This document shows positions 1 to 12,399 of a stretch of DNA of 64,000 bases, piece after piece. Source of the DNA: Hyaloperonospora brassicae (lineage: Eukaryota > Oomycota > Peronosporomycetes > Peronosporales > Peronosporaceae); NCBI GenBank assembly GCA_947650285.1, contig CANTFL010001484.1, forward strand, positions 496,001 through 560,000. Reading direction: 5' to 3'. Position 1 is the first letter of the stretch. Every line of letters begins with the position of its first letter. The position numbers and the translations under genes are program-made. The notes beneath the pieces are model-generated. The model ran no database searches. It worked only from the letters and a program-made list of their open reading frames with translations, and was not told the origin of the DNA.

Positions 1-1019
1 TTCACCAGAGATCCGAGATCTTCAGGATAAGCTTCCAGTCCTGCCAACGAAACATGTCCTAGATAATCTACTTTTCGACTTCTCCAGAAAACTTTCGCAA
101 AACTGAGCGACATGTTCCATTTATCAGACACTTCCAACATTCTTTACAACATGTCGTACAAGGAGAACCACGGCTCTGCCGGGATCAGTATTTCGTCGAT
201 GTAGAATCTGCGTCCTAACACTGACGACCTTGTATCCGGATCCGGTTCATCTTCGGTAAACACTTCCCTTGATTCTGGCGACCTAGTGGTTATCCCATCG
301 GAACTAGTGGCAATCCCATCGGACCTAGTCTGGATCTCGAGGTATCCCTACAAAGCATTATCCATCAGACGTTGGTAGATCCAAGGGGCATTCTTCACCC
401 AGCGCGGCATTCTATACCACTTTAATATACCGGACGGCGCAATGAATGCAGAGATAAGCCTTGCCCGCTCCGTCATTTCCACCACCCAAAAACTACTAGC
501 CATGTCCAGGGAGCAATAACACATAGCCTTATCCATGCCGTGTAACAATTCGTTTACCAGCGGCATGGGGGTACAGCATCAATCTTGTAAGATGATTGAC
601 CCGTCGGTAGTCGATGCATAATCGTATGCCTCCACCGTTCTTCTTGATAATTATCACTATCGGTGAAGCACAGGGTAACGTCGACGGCTGTACGATCTTG
701 GCTGGCAATAATACCTTGATTAGATACGCTAATTTTCACAAAATTTAGATGAGACTGGTCTCGTTCATTGTGCGATCGAGTTGGCTCCTCCTACATCGAT
801 GCCGCAGACATCCTCATGTGCTGCTAGCGGTAATGCGTCTTCGTTTTCCGTTAGCAAACGACGATTCCTTCAAACAAGTGATCGTTGTGGAGAAGCGCAG
901 AAAAATAATGATGGAAAGTGTGGATCGCGCCTACCGTATTAAGTGCGAGATCGATTTGATTGGTGGAGTGCGCTCGGAGATAGGCCCGTTGGCACGAATG
1001 ATCGTATCACCAGACCTAA
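1..1019 (-). pseudogene. Element X1 reverse transcriptase fragment (Gypsy chromovirus), decayed
   Basis: Minus-strand remnant of the reverse transcriptase that copies element RNA into DNA. The stretch 566-348 reads as RT palm sequence with WYCSLDMAS-like (here CYCSLDMAS), MTERARLISAF and a decayed FGLKNAP motif. The preceding frame at about 700-590 gives a KKNGGGIRLCIDYRRVN-type motif, with a frameshift between the two. The YIDD catalytic box near 180-200 reads YIDE, so it would be inactive. The element continues beyond the left edge. Positions 740-1019 are the X sequence next to an inserted solo LTR and are otherwise unassigned. The whole block is repeated inverted at 21864-22880 with very few differences. 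Assignment to Ty3/Gypsy is firm; RNase H and integrase would lie outside the window. Confidence 0.75.
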
Positions 1020-2213
1020 TGACAGAAAATGACTGTGAAAGTTATGCGGATTAATCTACCTAACAGTTAAGAAGGAGTATGGTCAAGGATCGAGGGCTAG
1101 CCGATCACGATCCGCGATCAAAAGCTTGGATGACCAAGTTACGAGGACCATATTGCTCAAGGAATTAACAGCATCTGGAATACTGGATCAGTAGCGACAA
1201 TGAAAGAGAGGCGAAAATGGAAGCAGGTTGCTGGAGTGGATCTCCAAGATTATCAAACATGCGAGGTCTCAGAAGTGACGGCGGTTCGACGATGGATGCC
1301 CGATCAAAGACTCGAGCAACTGATTACGATCCATCCTGGGTTTGTAACGCTTCATTAGCGGACACATTATTGGTGTGGACCACATAATTGGTGTGGACCA
1401 CATACCGCGATCCACTACCCGAGGGATCCACTATGGACCGGATTGAAATGGATCACATAATGGGTGTGGATCACATGCCACGATCCACTACCTCGCGATC
1501 CACTGCACCGCGATCCACTGTATCGCGATCCACTATGGAGCGACATAATACGGAGTGTCTGCTGTAGACCACATGAGGTAAGAAGTGAATTTCATAGACA
1601 GGTAACAGTTGACCTAGCGAACGGATAGGCATAGTCATAGTTTTGGATTGGGTTGGTTGACATAAAAAAGAACTGAATTTGCAACGAATGACACGCGTTG
1701 ACTTCTCCCGGGCTAGAAATTTGACCTCCCGTTGAATAGAGAGTCACCCACGTCTCTGCAAGGTTTGCTCTTGGATTGTTTGGCCAGGCGGAACATCAGT
1801 TTTCACCCCCCCCCCACTGCGATCGGACGCAGGGAACCTAACGGCTCAGATTAAAGATCGCGAGACGGCGTAAGGGATCAGAAGGCTCGTGGATCAAGCA
1901 TCACGTTTGGATACAGGCGACTCTGGGAGAGCGTCCACGTGTGCTTGGGATCTAGTGGAAAATCTCCACACGATCCGCCCCTACGTTTGCACGGGTGAAG
2001 AATTTCCACCCATTCAACCCCAATCACCAAAATGGTCAAGTTTAGCTTCAGCTCAAGTCCATCAAGAAGAGCGCAACCCGATCCACCGACGGGTACACAA
2101 TGTGATCAAAAATCCACAGAGCACAGAATCAAGGCATCGCTTCCGTTAGTCGGTCTTCCGGGCGCCAGTGGAGATTCGGGATCACAAGGAATTTGTGATC
2201 ACCACTTCACCAG
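1020..2213 (+). repeat. Solo LTR of family Y inserted in element X1
   Basis: About 1.19 kb, nearly identical to the inverted LTR at 20677-21863. It is flanked by the direct repeat GACC (AGACC if one shared base is assigned differently), a likely target duplication. It sits between X1 protease and X1 reverse transcriptase. Its first part matches the Y 5' LTR at 20677-21863 and its last ~140 bp match the Y 3' LTR at 9788-10707. That pattern is expected when the two ends of a full element recombine to leave a single LTR. The outer ends TGACAG and CACTTCACCA are inferred from where the copies diverge; the start may be two bases earlier. Confidence 0.75.
1405..1545. repeat. GATCCACT tandem array inside the Y LTR
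   Basis: Irregular tandem array with core CGCGATCCACT followed by 3-6 variable bases. Copies recur in the other two Y LTRs at about 10200-10335 and 21350-21485. Each unit contains GATC. Position within the LTR suggests the upstream regulatory (U3) part. Confidence 0.7.
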
Positions 2214-2239
2214 ACCGTAAATACTGATTATCCGAAAGA

Positions 2240-3530
2240 GGCACTCCTGGACCGCCAACTTTGATGTCATATATGATGACTTCGGCAGTGGACGTAGTCA
2301 TTCGGGCAGTACTGTTTTGTGTTGATCTCCATCATTTGCGTATCAATCCCCACTTTGTGATGTTAAACGGAATCATCTGCCTGTTCTTCCTTCGACTCCT
2401 CGTAGTCAGTCTTTACCGTATCCTATCCTTCAGGTGCCATCTCGGACGTTCTATATTCTTCGCAATCTTCTATATTGAGCTCGTCTTGATGGTGGTAGAT
2501 GTGGGGATCTCGGTTGGATGCACTGTTGCTGGAATCGTCACGATAGACCACTGTTTCTTTTTTCTTGAACCCCGAATTTGCCGGTTGATCGTGCACCGTT
2601 GTATCGATATTCGTAATCTTGATGACGACGATCGTAATAGGCGACGTTACGTCACAATCCTCTCTCAAACCGGATCCGTACATCATCTTCTGTGCAGCAC
2701 CCTCGTTCCGTTTATGTAGCACCCCATCTTGAGCCCACATCCCGTCTGACTGATGGCCGTAAGTTCTATGTTGACGCCCAGATTTCTTGCTAACCGCTTC
2801 GACGGCCGTAATAGTCTCTTGATCCGGTTCAAACAGAATTACGTCGATCTCTCACTGAGTCGTCGGCTCCGATTTTGTGTATCCTTTTTATCGGCGCGGC
2901 CGGTGACAATGACGGCAATGGTTCTCGACTTCCTTCATCGATCTTCTTGATATTATCTCTATCGCTTAGCACATCCATAATCTGCGTAGGAATCTTGTAC
3001 TTCGGATGATCCACTGTAGGTTCTGTGTGAACGTAGATCATTTCATTCACCCGATCTGTAGTCGCCTGAAACGCCAGTTCTTCACCCAATGTAGCTGCGT
3101 GAACCCACAGAAACATATCCAGGAGATCGCGGTATGATGTCATTCATCACCCATTAACTCAGTGGTGATCCAAAACATAAGATCACGTCGTGATCGCTGA
3201 TGTTGGTGAGATTTAAATACTCGATCTTTCAGGCCGGTAGCTATAGGTCGGCACCCAAGTAACATCTCTTCGTATCCAGAGTTTATATTTTGAAAGATTT
3301 ACACCTATCCTCACTTCCGTTGATCCTCCAACAGGTAAAACAACATGCTGATTATTCAAGTTGATCGCTTTTATGATGGATCTGTGTGGAGTTATTCGCC
3401 TTGCCAACCTTATACGTTCTTCATTTGGTAGAAAAATAGTTATGTTGTCAAATTTAAACGTATCTCTGCCGGTATCATGTAATCTATGTCCAATAATGCC
3501 TCTTGATTGACTAGATCCCCGACCCATACA
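2240..3530 (-). pseudogene. Element X1 aspartic protease region, decayed
   Basis: Minus-strand remnant of the retropepsin-type protease that would cut the Gag-Pol polyprotein. The stretch 3527-3213 aligns by eye with the better preserved Y protease at 16843-16199: both show a run like IFLPNEERIRLA / PDEVMIHLAG followed by a WVPT motif. The ILGMDFM motif seen in Y is degraded here to IIGHRLHD. Downstream frames (3143-2829 and 2740-2423) are acidic linker sequence leading toward RT. Several frameshifts and stops break the frame. It precedes the inserted Y LTR and follows gag, the normal Gypsy order. Confidence 0.6.
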
Positions 3531-3539
3531 TTAAAATAA

Positions 3540-5850
3540 TACATCATGGATTAGTGCAACGTGATCGTAATCTTGGTCCACGCGATTGTCATATACACGC
3601 TCTTGCCGATCCCCACAAATTCTTGAATATGACTTTGGCCGATCATAAATCCCACCCTACGAGCAAAGGTTGTGTCGATGATCGAAAATTCATCGCCAGA
3701 GTTAAACAACATGGTATCCTTCTCGTTATTTATTTTTCCTAAGACTTTCGCTTGCTTGTACTCCTTTCCTGGTGCCCGGTACTTTCAGTATCCTAGCGAC
3801 TTGCCCGGCGCAAGATTGAGCTCCATTATTGTGGGCAATGGGGCGTATTCGTCAGCCTAAGTCATGGTTAAAACCGAACAAACAACTGAGGGAAATATAC
3901 CAAATATTATCAATCGGTATAAAGTAATCATTAAGGTCGCGTATTGCTTCTTCTTTTCCACATATGCATACTTGCAAAGCCTAGAACTCCATTCTCGCGC
4001 CACTTTCCATTCTCGCAAGCTTCCTACTTTTATAATCCTTTAAACTTGGGCAAAAATATTACAGCATGCTTGGTTGGTACACACTGCTTGCGGATTAGGT
4101 TGTAAAACTATTCCACGGAACATGTGCAAATCTCATACACCTCCCCGCAACCAGCGCACATGTAGAAACACTTGTCCGACGGGTATCATTTTGACTGCAC
4201 TTCTAGTTCGTTGAACTCTTGCAAAACCTACATTCGTCAAGCTTCGTCGATCCGAAGTGGGTGCACAACTTTGATCATTCACCACGAGATCGATTTTTAC
4301 GATCCGGATCTTGTGATCGTTCGACATGATTTAACCCATGTTGGGGGCCATGTTAGTAACGCCCGGTAGTGGATATCCACGATCTTGCCGACCCAGGATT
4401 AAAAATACTAAATCAATCATAATGACCTATTGAAACTTTGCTAGATCCTGGGATCTGGCCACACACAGTCGGCGTCAAAACACATCCACATACAATCGAC
4501 TTGACCCCGACTTTGATCCAATCCCTTTACTCTATTTCAACCAAATCGCACGCATAGCTCGGGTTGGTTTTGACTTTCGGGTCCAAATTGAAGCCCGATC
4601 GCGCTCAAAACTTGTTTAATCTCATAGGTGCATTATTAGCTCATATTTCCTTTCGCTGGTAGGCGCAAAGTTTCTTCCATGTCGTCAGCATCGTTAAGTC
4701 GTGACAAAGTCGACTATTGGACAAATCGCGATCACCCAGAGTTTAAATGGAGTGCTCGCGGATCATATACGGCTTCCCTTGCCGGATCGGAATCTTCGCA
4801 CGGATCTCCGCCAAGTTCCACCGATACAGATTTGATAGTGGAGTCTCATCCGATCCGTTTCTCGCATGGTAGTATTTTCGACTCATTGATACGTCACATC
4901 CCCACATTGGATAACGAAATTTTCGATAGGAAATTTGCGGCGAGTAGATCGTCTCAGCTGGCTCCACCAGTTTTGCGTCGGACCCGTTAGCAGATCGCCC
5001 AATAATAGGCACTTCTCTGCATCGGGAGATAAGTGGCGCAAGAATTCGGACTTGACCTTATCAATCCAGCTCCTGGCTCGATCTTCGTCTCCGTTTAGAA
5101 CATTAAACTCCTTCAGATCGCCGATCGCCGATATTCGTAGCCTCTGAATCGTAAATACACCACTTGGCATCGTCTCTATAGCAGTCATCAGTGGTCGCCC
5201 AATATCCTTCTCATCAAGATCATGAGGATCATAGTTGTAAGACCGACTATAATGCGACTCCTTTATCGACTCCATCTTTACATGTGGGAAATTTGTTTCT
5301 GGGTTCGTGGCACATACCGTCAATTGAACGGCGTTTTGATGATCCATCATTTCCCGAATTTTGTTTGTACTTCTTCATGGATGATTCAAAGTACGATCGA
5401 AGCTAGCCAGCGGGCAGATTGGGTGACTCGGTCAATTTCTACTCCATCAGGGTCATCCTGTCGCGGATCAATGAAGATCCAGACGGTCCAAATGACATTT
5501 GTTGAGTATTCAACGAATAGTCAGATTCCAAGTCTGAGTTTACCGACGCGTTTTGCGACAATCCAGTATGATAACATCTCGATGTGTCTGGGATCGGCTT
5601 GATCGCTACATTCGATTTGCCGTAATCTATCCACCCATAAATGGCAGTCTTGATCTCTATATTCACCGAATCGTCACTGCTAATCAACTTGTTCAACTTC
5701 CCACGCAACGGTCTGTCCGCAGCATTCATTTGGTCGACATTACATCTCAACAGCGTCTGCGCATCGAAAAATCTAGCTGTAATTCAGCGTCGTGCAGCCA
5801 CTTCATAAGACCATGTATCTCATCCAACTGGTTCGATGGTAAGACATGAG
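3540..5850 (-). pseudogene. Element X1 gag, decayed
   Basis: Minus-strand capsid-type gene remnant. The best part is 5350-4743, with ISAIGDLKEFN, DEDRARSWIDKVKSEF, LLLGDLLTGPTQNWWSQL and YYHARNGSDETPL. These are typical of the gag found with the oomycete Gypsy family, where the aromatic stretch after GP is a conserved capsid motif. A zinc-knuckle-like CFYMC..C segment is readable near 4165-4130. The 103-codon frame at 5750-5439 is probably the amino-terminal part. At least four frame changes make it non-functional. It lies directly inside the X LTR at 6513-7389, as expected for a 5' gag. Confidence 0.65.
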
Positions 5851-6512
5851 TTAGTGTTGGTATACGTTGAGAAACATATAGCTGTGATTGCAAAGTTTTC
5901 AACACTGTATCACTAAACAATTTTTCCTTTAACCCTTTCCGGTAGTATTATTTCTCCAGCACTTCCATCTGCTAATCTTCAAGCCAGCTCGTCATCTTAC
6001 CTTCATCCTCCATACAATTGATAGACTACTCGAATGTTGTCATTTCGCGGTCTTGTTGGATCCAATCTAGCATATCGATATTGTTAATCTGATGCATCTG
6101 CTTTTTTCTTCATTCAATCTGTCATAACTATATTCATCTTCGACATTGCTTAAAGGGTCTTATGATGTTTACGTTCAGCTGCAGCTAAAGATACCATGTT
6201 CTGCGGGTCATGCTGTGAAGCATGATCCGCGGTCGTTCCGAAAGGATTTAAAGATAGAGTCGAGGTATATCTTTCATATCGATATGTCGGTCTATCTCTC
6301 TAACTCTCTCGTCGCCAAAGCCCCTCCTAAAAGTTTGATAATCCAAGGATACTTTAACTTCTCGCTTCTACGGCGATCCCTCGGCTTACAACATTTTCAC
6401 CTCATGTTCTATCTTTATCTTCACATCTTCAATCAGGGAATCGGTGAAATCCCAAGTCTTGAGAAGATCCGGAAACGCGCACCGTTATGGAGGAGCGGCG
6501 TTCACAAATGAA
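5851..6512 (-). other. Element X1 leader between 5' LTR and gag
   Basis: Untranslated leader and gag start of X1. Positions from about 6130 to 6512 are repeated inverted and almost unchanged at 9310-9690. Open frames on the plus strand here (6146-6511) exist in both copies only because the DNA is duplicated, so they are not taken as genes. No convincing primer-binding site was recognised. Confidence 0.5.
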
Positions 6513-7389
6513 TGATGTGGTTTCGCCTCTCCACTGGCGCCCAGATGAACGACTATCGGAGGGAGTACTCCGTTTCCGTGCTTGATTCCTACCTCAACTT
6601 GTGTACCCGTCGGTAAGGCGGGCTGCACCCTGCTCGGTATACTAGTGTTGATACCAGACTTGACCGTGTTTAAGACGGGGATGATCGCGTGGAAGTATTC
6701 ACGCGATCACAGGTTACTTGTAAGTACTCGATATGAGCTGCCTATGTCTCGACGAGATCGCCTCGTCCAATACGTAGATCTTGATGTGTTTGACCTTCTG
6801 ACCACCTGCGCCGTCTCTCGATCTTGATCACCCAATATTTCTCGCTGCGCCCCATTGCAGTTGTCTTGATGTTTCTGAGAGTCCTGAACACACCTGGCCA
6901 AACGATCCAAGTTTGATGCTTGTATAGACTACAAGCGTAAATCTTGATGTCTCGGGAGGCCAAATATCCATCCCAAAGAGATGACGCGTGTCTGTTTGAA
7001 GTACATTGAGCTTTGATTAATGCTAGCGAAACATCTCACAAACCACACGACCTAGCCTAACTATGTATAAGGCGCTCGCCACGCGTCGTCCAGCGAATCA
7101 ATTTGTCTCTTGTACATCGTAGGCTCCTTAATATATTCCCTACCCCTGACTCAGATTATGGTGTGAATTTTGATAGGATCCCCTCTCAGGTAGGATACTT
7201 TTCAGATCGGACCCTTATTGAATCGGGTACCCTCTTGGATCCAAGATACCCTCTTAGATCGAATACACCCTTGCATTGGATCCGATTGTCGTGATCCACC
7301 CATCCAGACTTTGGACCTAGCTCGGGTACCAGAGTCGCTCTTCTTCCGCGCATTATTCACACCATTCTTCGATCCGCTTTTCTACAACA
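6513..7389 (-). repeat. LTR of family X, 5' LTR of element X1
   Basis: About 877 bp, in minus orientation beginning TGTTGTAGAAAAGCGGATC and ending ACCACATCA. Three copies exist in the window: this one, 8430-9309 (plus) and 26464-27336 (plus). Gag lies immediately downstream on the minus strand, so this is the 5' LTR of X1. It contains repeated units around GGATCCAAGAGGGTA near 7200-7290. A GGCGCCAGTGGAGA block lies close to its end and is shared, with changes, by families Y, Z and W. Confidence 0.75.
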
Positions 7390-8429
7390 ACAAGCTTCTT
7401 GGGTACATTCCAATGTTTACGCGCACTCAATCGAACGAAATGTACGATTGGCAGTTATTTTTCTTGCTCAAAATTACATTTTCCAGCTGCATTAGCATCA
7501 TAGGCCAATGCAAATAGAATCCACGGCATCTATATTTTTGGCACTGAGCCGTAAGAATGGTAGTAATATGGTACACTAAGTACTTCTGCATCTCGTGTAA
7601 AACGTATACCCTAGACCCGCGAGGGACTAGGCAAGACTATAGAACATTTTTCTGGCAAAAAATGAAGTCAAGATGGCGTTGTGCTTGCTCGGACTCAGCA
7701 AAGAAAGTGGAAATGTGTGATCGCAATGGAATGGATCTCACTGTGATATTACGTTTTTTTCTCACTGCGATTGTACTACAAATCTTATGTTTCGATTGTA
7801 GATATATGGATGTTTACGGCATCCTTTGTGTGCTGTCTCTCAGCGCCACACCGCATCAAGAAACGCTAGCGTCCTCTGCAATAGATGTCGCCGACAAAGT
7901 ATTTGGCTATCGCTAGTCTTGTAAACCAATTTGCCCATGCTACTTGCCCCGCTAGATAGCTACCATCAGTTCGAGGTTGCGTTACTACACAATAGTTTCG
8001 GATTCGTGATGGCACCAAAGCACTAATCAACCTTTGTTTTTTTCAGATATTTTCTTAACCGTCCTACTCTTGTTCTAAAAGTGTGAAGCACGTGTGGAAT
8101 ATGCGTTGCTCTTTCGATGATTCAATTGCAGCTGCTTTTTGAGTTTTGGCGGATACGGCATGGCTGAATTAGAAGGTTTTAAAGTTCATGTTTTGTTGCC
8201 GAAGGTACAAATTTGTAATAATAAGAGTAATAATAATTTGGTTTGTGCCCGCCTCACATCAACATTTTGTTCTCCGCATATGCTAATGACGATCTTTATC
8301 TCAATATTTGCTGGCATTTCTATACGTACTAGAATATGTTCAAATGCGCGTGATGTTTGCGCGACACCAGCTGTGTGTTGTTCCGGCATTAATGATAAAT
8401 ATGAAATCAAATTTCAATCACTGGAACAC
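7390..8429. other. Unique spacer between the two inverted X arms
   Basis: About 1.04 kb with no similarity to the flanking LTRs. A 119-codon plus-strand frame (7557-7916) and a 99-codon frame (8139-8438) occur, but neither shows a recognisable motif. The second runs into the LTR. I see no gene here. It is the centre of the palindromic arrangement. Confidence 0.5.
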
Positions 8430-9309
8430 TGTTTCTAAAGAGAAGTGGATCGAAGAATGGTGTGAATAATGCGCGGAAGAAGGGCGACTCTGGTACCCGA
8501 GCTAGGTCCAAAGTCTGGATGGGTGGATCACGACAATCGGATCCAATGCAAGGGTGTATTCGATCTAAGAGGGTATCTTGGATCCAAGAGGGTACCCGAT
8601 TCAATAAGGGTCCGATCTGAAAAGTATCCGACCTGAGAGGGGATCCTATCAAAATTCACACCATAATCTGAGTCAGGGGTAGGGAATATATTAAGGAGCC
8701 TACGATGTACAAGAGACAAATTGATTCGCTGGACGACGCGTGGCGAGCGCCTTATACATAGTTAGGCTAGGTCGTGTGGTTTGTGAGATGTTTCGCTAGC
8801 ATTAATCAAAGCTCAATGTACTTCAAACAGACACGCGTCATCTCTTTGGGATGGATATTTGGCCTGCCGAGACGTCAAGATTTACGCTTGTAGTCTATAC
8901 AAGCATCAAACTTGGATCGTTTGGCCAGGTGTGTTCAGGACTCTCAGAAACATCAAGACAACTGCAATGGGGCGCAGCGAGAAATATTGGGTGATCAAGA
9001 TCGAGAGACGGCGCAGGTGGTCAGAAGGTCAAACACATCAAGATCTACGTATTGGACGAGGCGATCTCGTCGAGACATAGGCAGCTCATATCGAGTACTT
9101 ACAAGTAACCTGTGATCGCGTGAATACTTCCACGCGATCATCCCCGTCTTAAACACGGTCAAGTCTGGTATCAACACTAGTATACCGAGCAGGGTGCAGC
9201 CCGCCTTACCGACGGGTACACAAGTTGAGGTAGGAATCAAGCACGGAAACGGAGTGCTCCCTCCGATAGTCGTTCATCTGGGCGCCAGTGGAGAGGCGAA
9301 ACCACATCA
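8430..9309 (+). repeat. LTR of family X, 5' LTR of element X2
   Basis: About 880 bp, starting TGTTTCTAAAG and ending ACCACATCA. Near-identical inverted copy of 6513-7389 apart from the first ~17 bases. It is followed by the X leader on the plus strand, so it is the 5' LTR of a plus-strand X element whose 3' LTR is 26464-27336. Confidence 0.7.
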
Positions 9310-9787
9310 TTCATTTGTGAACGCCGCTCCTCCATAACGGTGCGCGTTTCCGGATCTTCTCAAGACTTGGGATTTCACCGATTCCCTGATTGAAGATGTG
9401 AAGATAAAGATAGAACATGAGGTGAAAATGTTGTAAGCCGAGGGATCGCCGTAGAAGCGAGAAGTTAAAGTATCCTTGGATTATCAAACTTTTAGGAGGG
9501 GCTTTGGCGACGAGAGAGTTAGAGAGATAGACCGACATATCGATATGAAAGATATACCTCGACTCTATCTTTAAATCCTTTCGGAACGACCGCGGATCAT
9601 GCTTCACAGCATGACCCGCAGAACATGGTATCTTTAGCTGCAGCTAAACGTAAACATCATAAGACCCTTTAAGCAATGTCGAAGATGAGTATAGTGAAGA
9701 GAAATTGAATTTTAGAAAGAAGCAGATACATCAGATTAACAATATATATATATGCTAGATTAGTTAGAATAAGCAAGCGCAATGACA
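9310..9787 (+). other. Element X2 leader, cut off by the Y element
   Basis: Same leader sequence as X1 in opposite orientation. Identity with X1 is very high to about 9690 and then falls, but an alignment continues to about 9785, where the Y LTR begins. The gag and protease that should follow are absent. Confidence 0.55.
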
Positions 9788-10707
9788 ATGTGGTGAAGTG
9801 GTGATCACGAAGTTCTTGTGATCCCGAGTCTCCACTGGCGCCCGGAAGACCGACTAACGGAAGCGATGCCTTAATTCTGTGCTCTGTGGATTTTTGATCA
9901 CCTTGTGTACCCATCGATGGGGCGGGTTGCGCTCTTCTTGATGGACTTGAGGTGAATTTGAACTTGGCCGTTTTGGGGATAGGGGTTGATTGGGTGGAAA
10001 TTCTTTACCTGGTCAAACGTGGGGGCGGATCGCGTGGAAATTCTTCACTCGATCGTGTGTATCCTGGGGCGCTCTCCCAGAGTTGCCTGCCAAATCCAAA
10101 ACTATGACTATGCCTATCCGTTCGCTATGTCAACTGTTGCCCGTCTATGAAATTCACTTCTTACCTTATGTGGTCTACAGCAGACACTCCGTATTATGTC
10201 GCTCTATAGTGGATCGCGATACAGTGGATCGCGGTGCAGTGGATCGTGAGGTAGTGGATCGTGGCATGTGATCCACACCCATTATGTGATCCATTTCAAT
10301 CCGGTCCATAGTGGATCCCTCGGGTAGTGGATCGCGGTATGTGGTCCACACCAATAATGTGTCCGCTAATGAAGCGTTACACACCCAGGATGGATCGTAA
10401 TCAGTTGCTCGAGTCTTTGATCGGGCATCCATCGTCGAACCGCCGTCACTTCTGAGACCTCGCATGTTTGATGATCTTGGAGATCCACACCTCCAACCTG
10501 CTTCTATTTCCACCTCTCTTCCATTGCCGCTAGCTATCCAGTACTCCGGTTGATGCTCACTCGTTGAGTGATTTTGTCCTTGTAATTTAAAATCCAACTA
10601 AGCCCTTGATCGTAGGTCGTGATCGGTCAGCCTTCAATTACCGACTATACTTCTTTTTGGCCGTTAAGCATATCCATCCGAATAATCTCAACAGTCATTT
10701 TCTGTCA
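9788..10707 (-). repeat. LTR of family Y, 3' LTR of element Y
   Basis: About 920 bp in the same orientation as 20677-21863, with an internal deletion of about 270 bp at position 10090. It contains the GATCCACT array (10200-10335). It lies beyond the chromodomain end of the minus-strand Y coding region, which fits a 3' LTR. Its outer flank is X2 leader sequence. Confidence 0.65.
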
Positions 10708-11660
10708 CTAAGTCGTCTGATCCCAACCTGCGCCCAAACGCCACGGTAAAATATCGTGATAACTTTTCCACAATCGTTTTCTGCACAGTTAGACTACAAA
10801 AGGTGTCGAACTTACTGTGCATCCTCTTGCATCTTGACATCTATTGACTTTCAGACATCCTCAGTACTGCAATCTGGCTGGTCATGCCTCATCATATCGA
10901 TACCCACGATCTTCATTATCGTGTAAACGCCATAGGTGTTTTTGTTCATCGCCGATTGTCCTTGTTGAGCGGGTATTGCAACTTCCTATCTTCGGTTGGG
11001 CTCGCATCTTGCTGATTGCTAGACCGCTCTTGTGGCCCACAATCATAAATCATGATCTTACATGGGTGATGGGTGAACTGCCTATGAACCCGGCCAGCCT
11101 CATCAGGATTGCCGTCATTGATGACATTCGACTCGCAAACTGGTTGCTTGGATCGGTGTTGCTCTAAATCGCTTTCCTCACAGGTTCCGATCAAATAAAT
11201 ATCCGCCAGTAACTCCACCTTCTTCTTCGTTTCAAAATGTCGTCGGTAGTCATCGCCACAATTCTTTTGGCCTTTTTCTGGATTATTTTTGTTCCTTACA
11301 ATCCTCGACCGTGATCGCATCTGGATGATGGGTGGATCTTCTATATATTAGAATAGCTATCGCGTGATAGGCATCCTCCATTGCAATGGTCTCTACGACA
11401 CCCAACGACTTTACTTGATCTATCACGCGCTCAAAGGCCGTCAGTTATCTCTCTTTCAGTATCGATCATAAAGCCACGGCCATTTATTAAAGATCTTCCA
11501 TCGTTTCTTCTTCGTCGATCGTCACATATAATTCATCTCATTTGCTATTTCATATATAACCACTGAGATCAAGTTTTGATACCATGGATCGCCACACGTC
11601 ACCTCTACCCCACTTCTCCCTGTGCATCCTTCTTGCAGGCCGATTTTGATTCAATACCTC
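10708..11660 (-). other. Element Y 3' untranslated region
   Basis: Sequence between chromodomain and 3' LTR. A 124-codon minus-strand frame (11320-10946) is charged and shows no motif I recognise. No long antisense frame comparable to those in elements 2 and 4 is present here. Confidence 0.4.
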
Positions 11661-11662
11661 GG

Positions 11663-12300
11663 CTATTCTCCCACCACTGTTTTGTATGATTGCATCACTT
11701 CGATAATATTCTTGCTGACCCGATCGCGATCGAACTCTTGCGGCAAGGCTCCACAGTTCAATTTTTCCTCGTCTATCAATGTCGGATCACTAGACCCATT
11801 CCACTGCACAAAATACTGGCGTTGAAGTCTGACAAAACGAGTCCGCCTGCCGAGTCGTACATCCATTATCTTCTCAACTTCAAATTCATCTTTATCTAAT
11901 GTGCGTTCCCAGCTATCTTTCGGCAGCATGACTTCGTCAAAATCTAGACGATCCGCCTCGTCAACATTCAGCTGGTTTCTCGGCCGATATTGGAAGATCT
12001 TTACTCGCTTAAGCTCCGAATTTGTACCAGTACGATTAATCGATACGGAGTACCCGAAACTTTCACCCGCATTGCGTGTCTTCCGCAGAGGTCCTTTACC
12101 CGGAAGGGTTCGTGTCACATGTGTACCAGATTTCGGGCGTACCTTCTTTCACTCGATCTAAATAGATCCATACTTGCGATTTAACATCGATCTCATGTGC
12201 TCCTTCCTCAGTATTGTGTCGATCGTCCCGATCCTCGACCGCGATCCGTGGTCGATCGTAAACGACACCTCTCGCTCGTTGATACTGACGCTATATACAA
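11663..12300 (-). pseudogene. Element Y integrase carboxyl end and chromodomain
   Basis: Minus-strand frame 12118-11663 holds a chromodomain-like segment: FEVEKIMDVRLGRRTRF, then RQYFVQWNG, then a FDRDRVSKN tail. Chromodomains on Gypsy integrases are known to steer insertion toward particular chromatin; that role here is inferred from the family. The same arrangement is seen in element X2 at 25436-25903, which reads FEVERISDVR and EADLNSGDLL. Upstream of the frame the integrase linker is broken. It precedes the 3' region and LTR of element Y. Confidence 0.65.
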
Positions 12301-12399
12301 TATCGCCGTATTCAGGGTTCTAGATTTCGTCGTTTGGTGCTACCCATAGGAAAAGTCCCTTCCAACGTCGATCGTGGATCCCAATCGTGGATCAGGTAT

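Noticed and set aside
749..1054. 101-codon frame present in both inverted copies (also 21829-22134)
   Set aside because: Its conservation follows from the near-identical DNA duplication; it runs into the Y LTR and shows no motif.
6146..6511. Plus-strand frame of 121 codons repeated at 9607-9311
   Set aside because: Lies on the wrong strand of the X leader and is duplicated with it; no independent evidence of coding.
6530..6550. TGGCGCC as a retroviral-type lysine tRNA primer site in the X/Y LTRs
   Set aside because: The following bases do not match a tRNA T-arm, and the block lies inside the LTR as defined by where the copies diverge.
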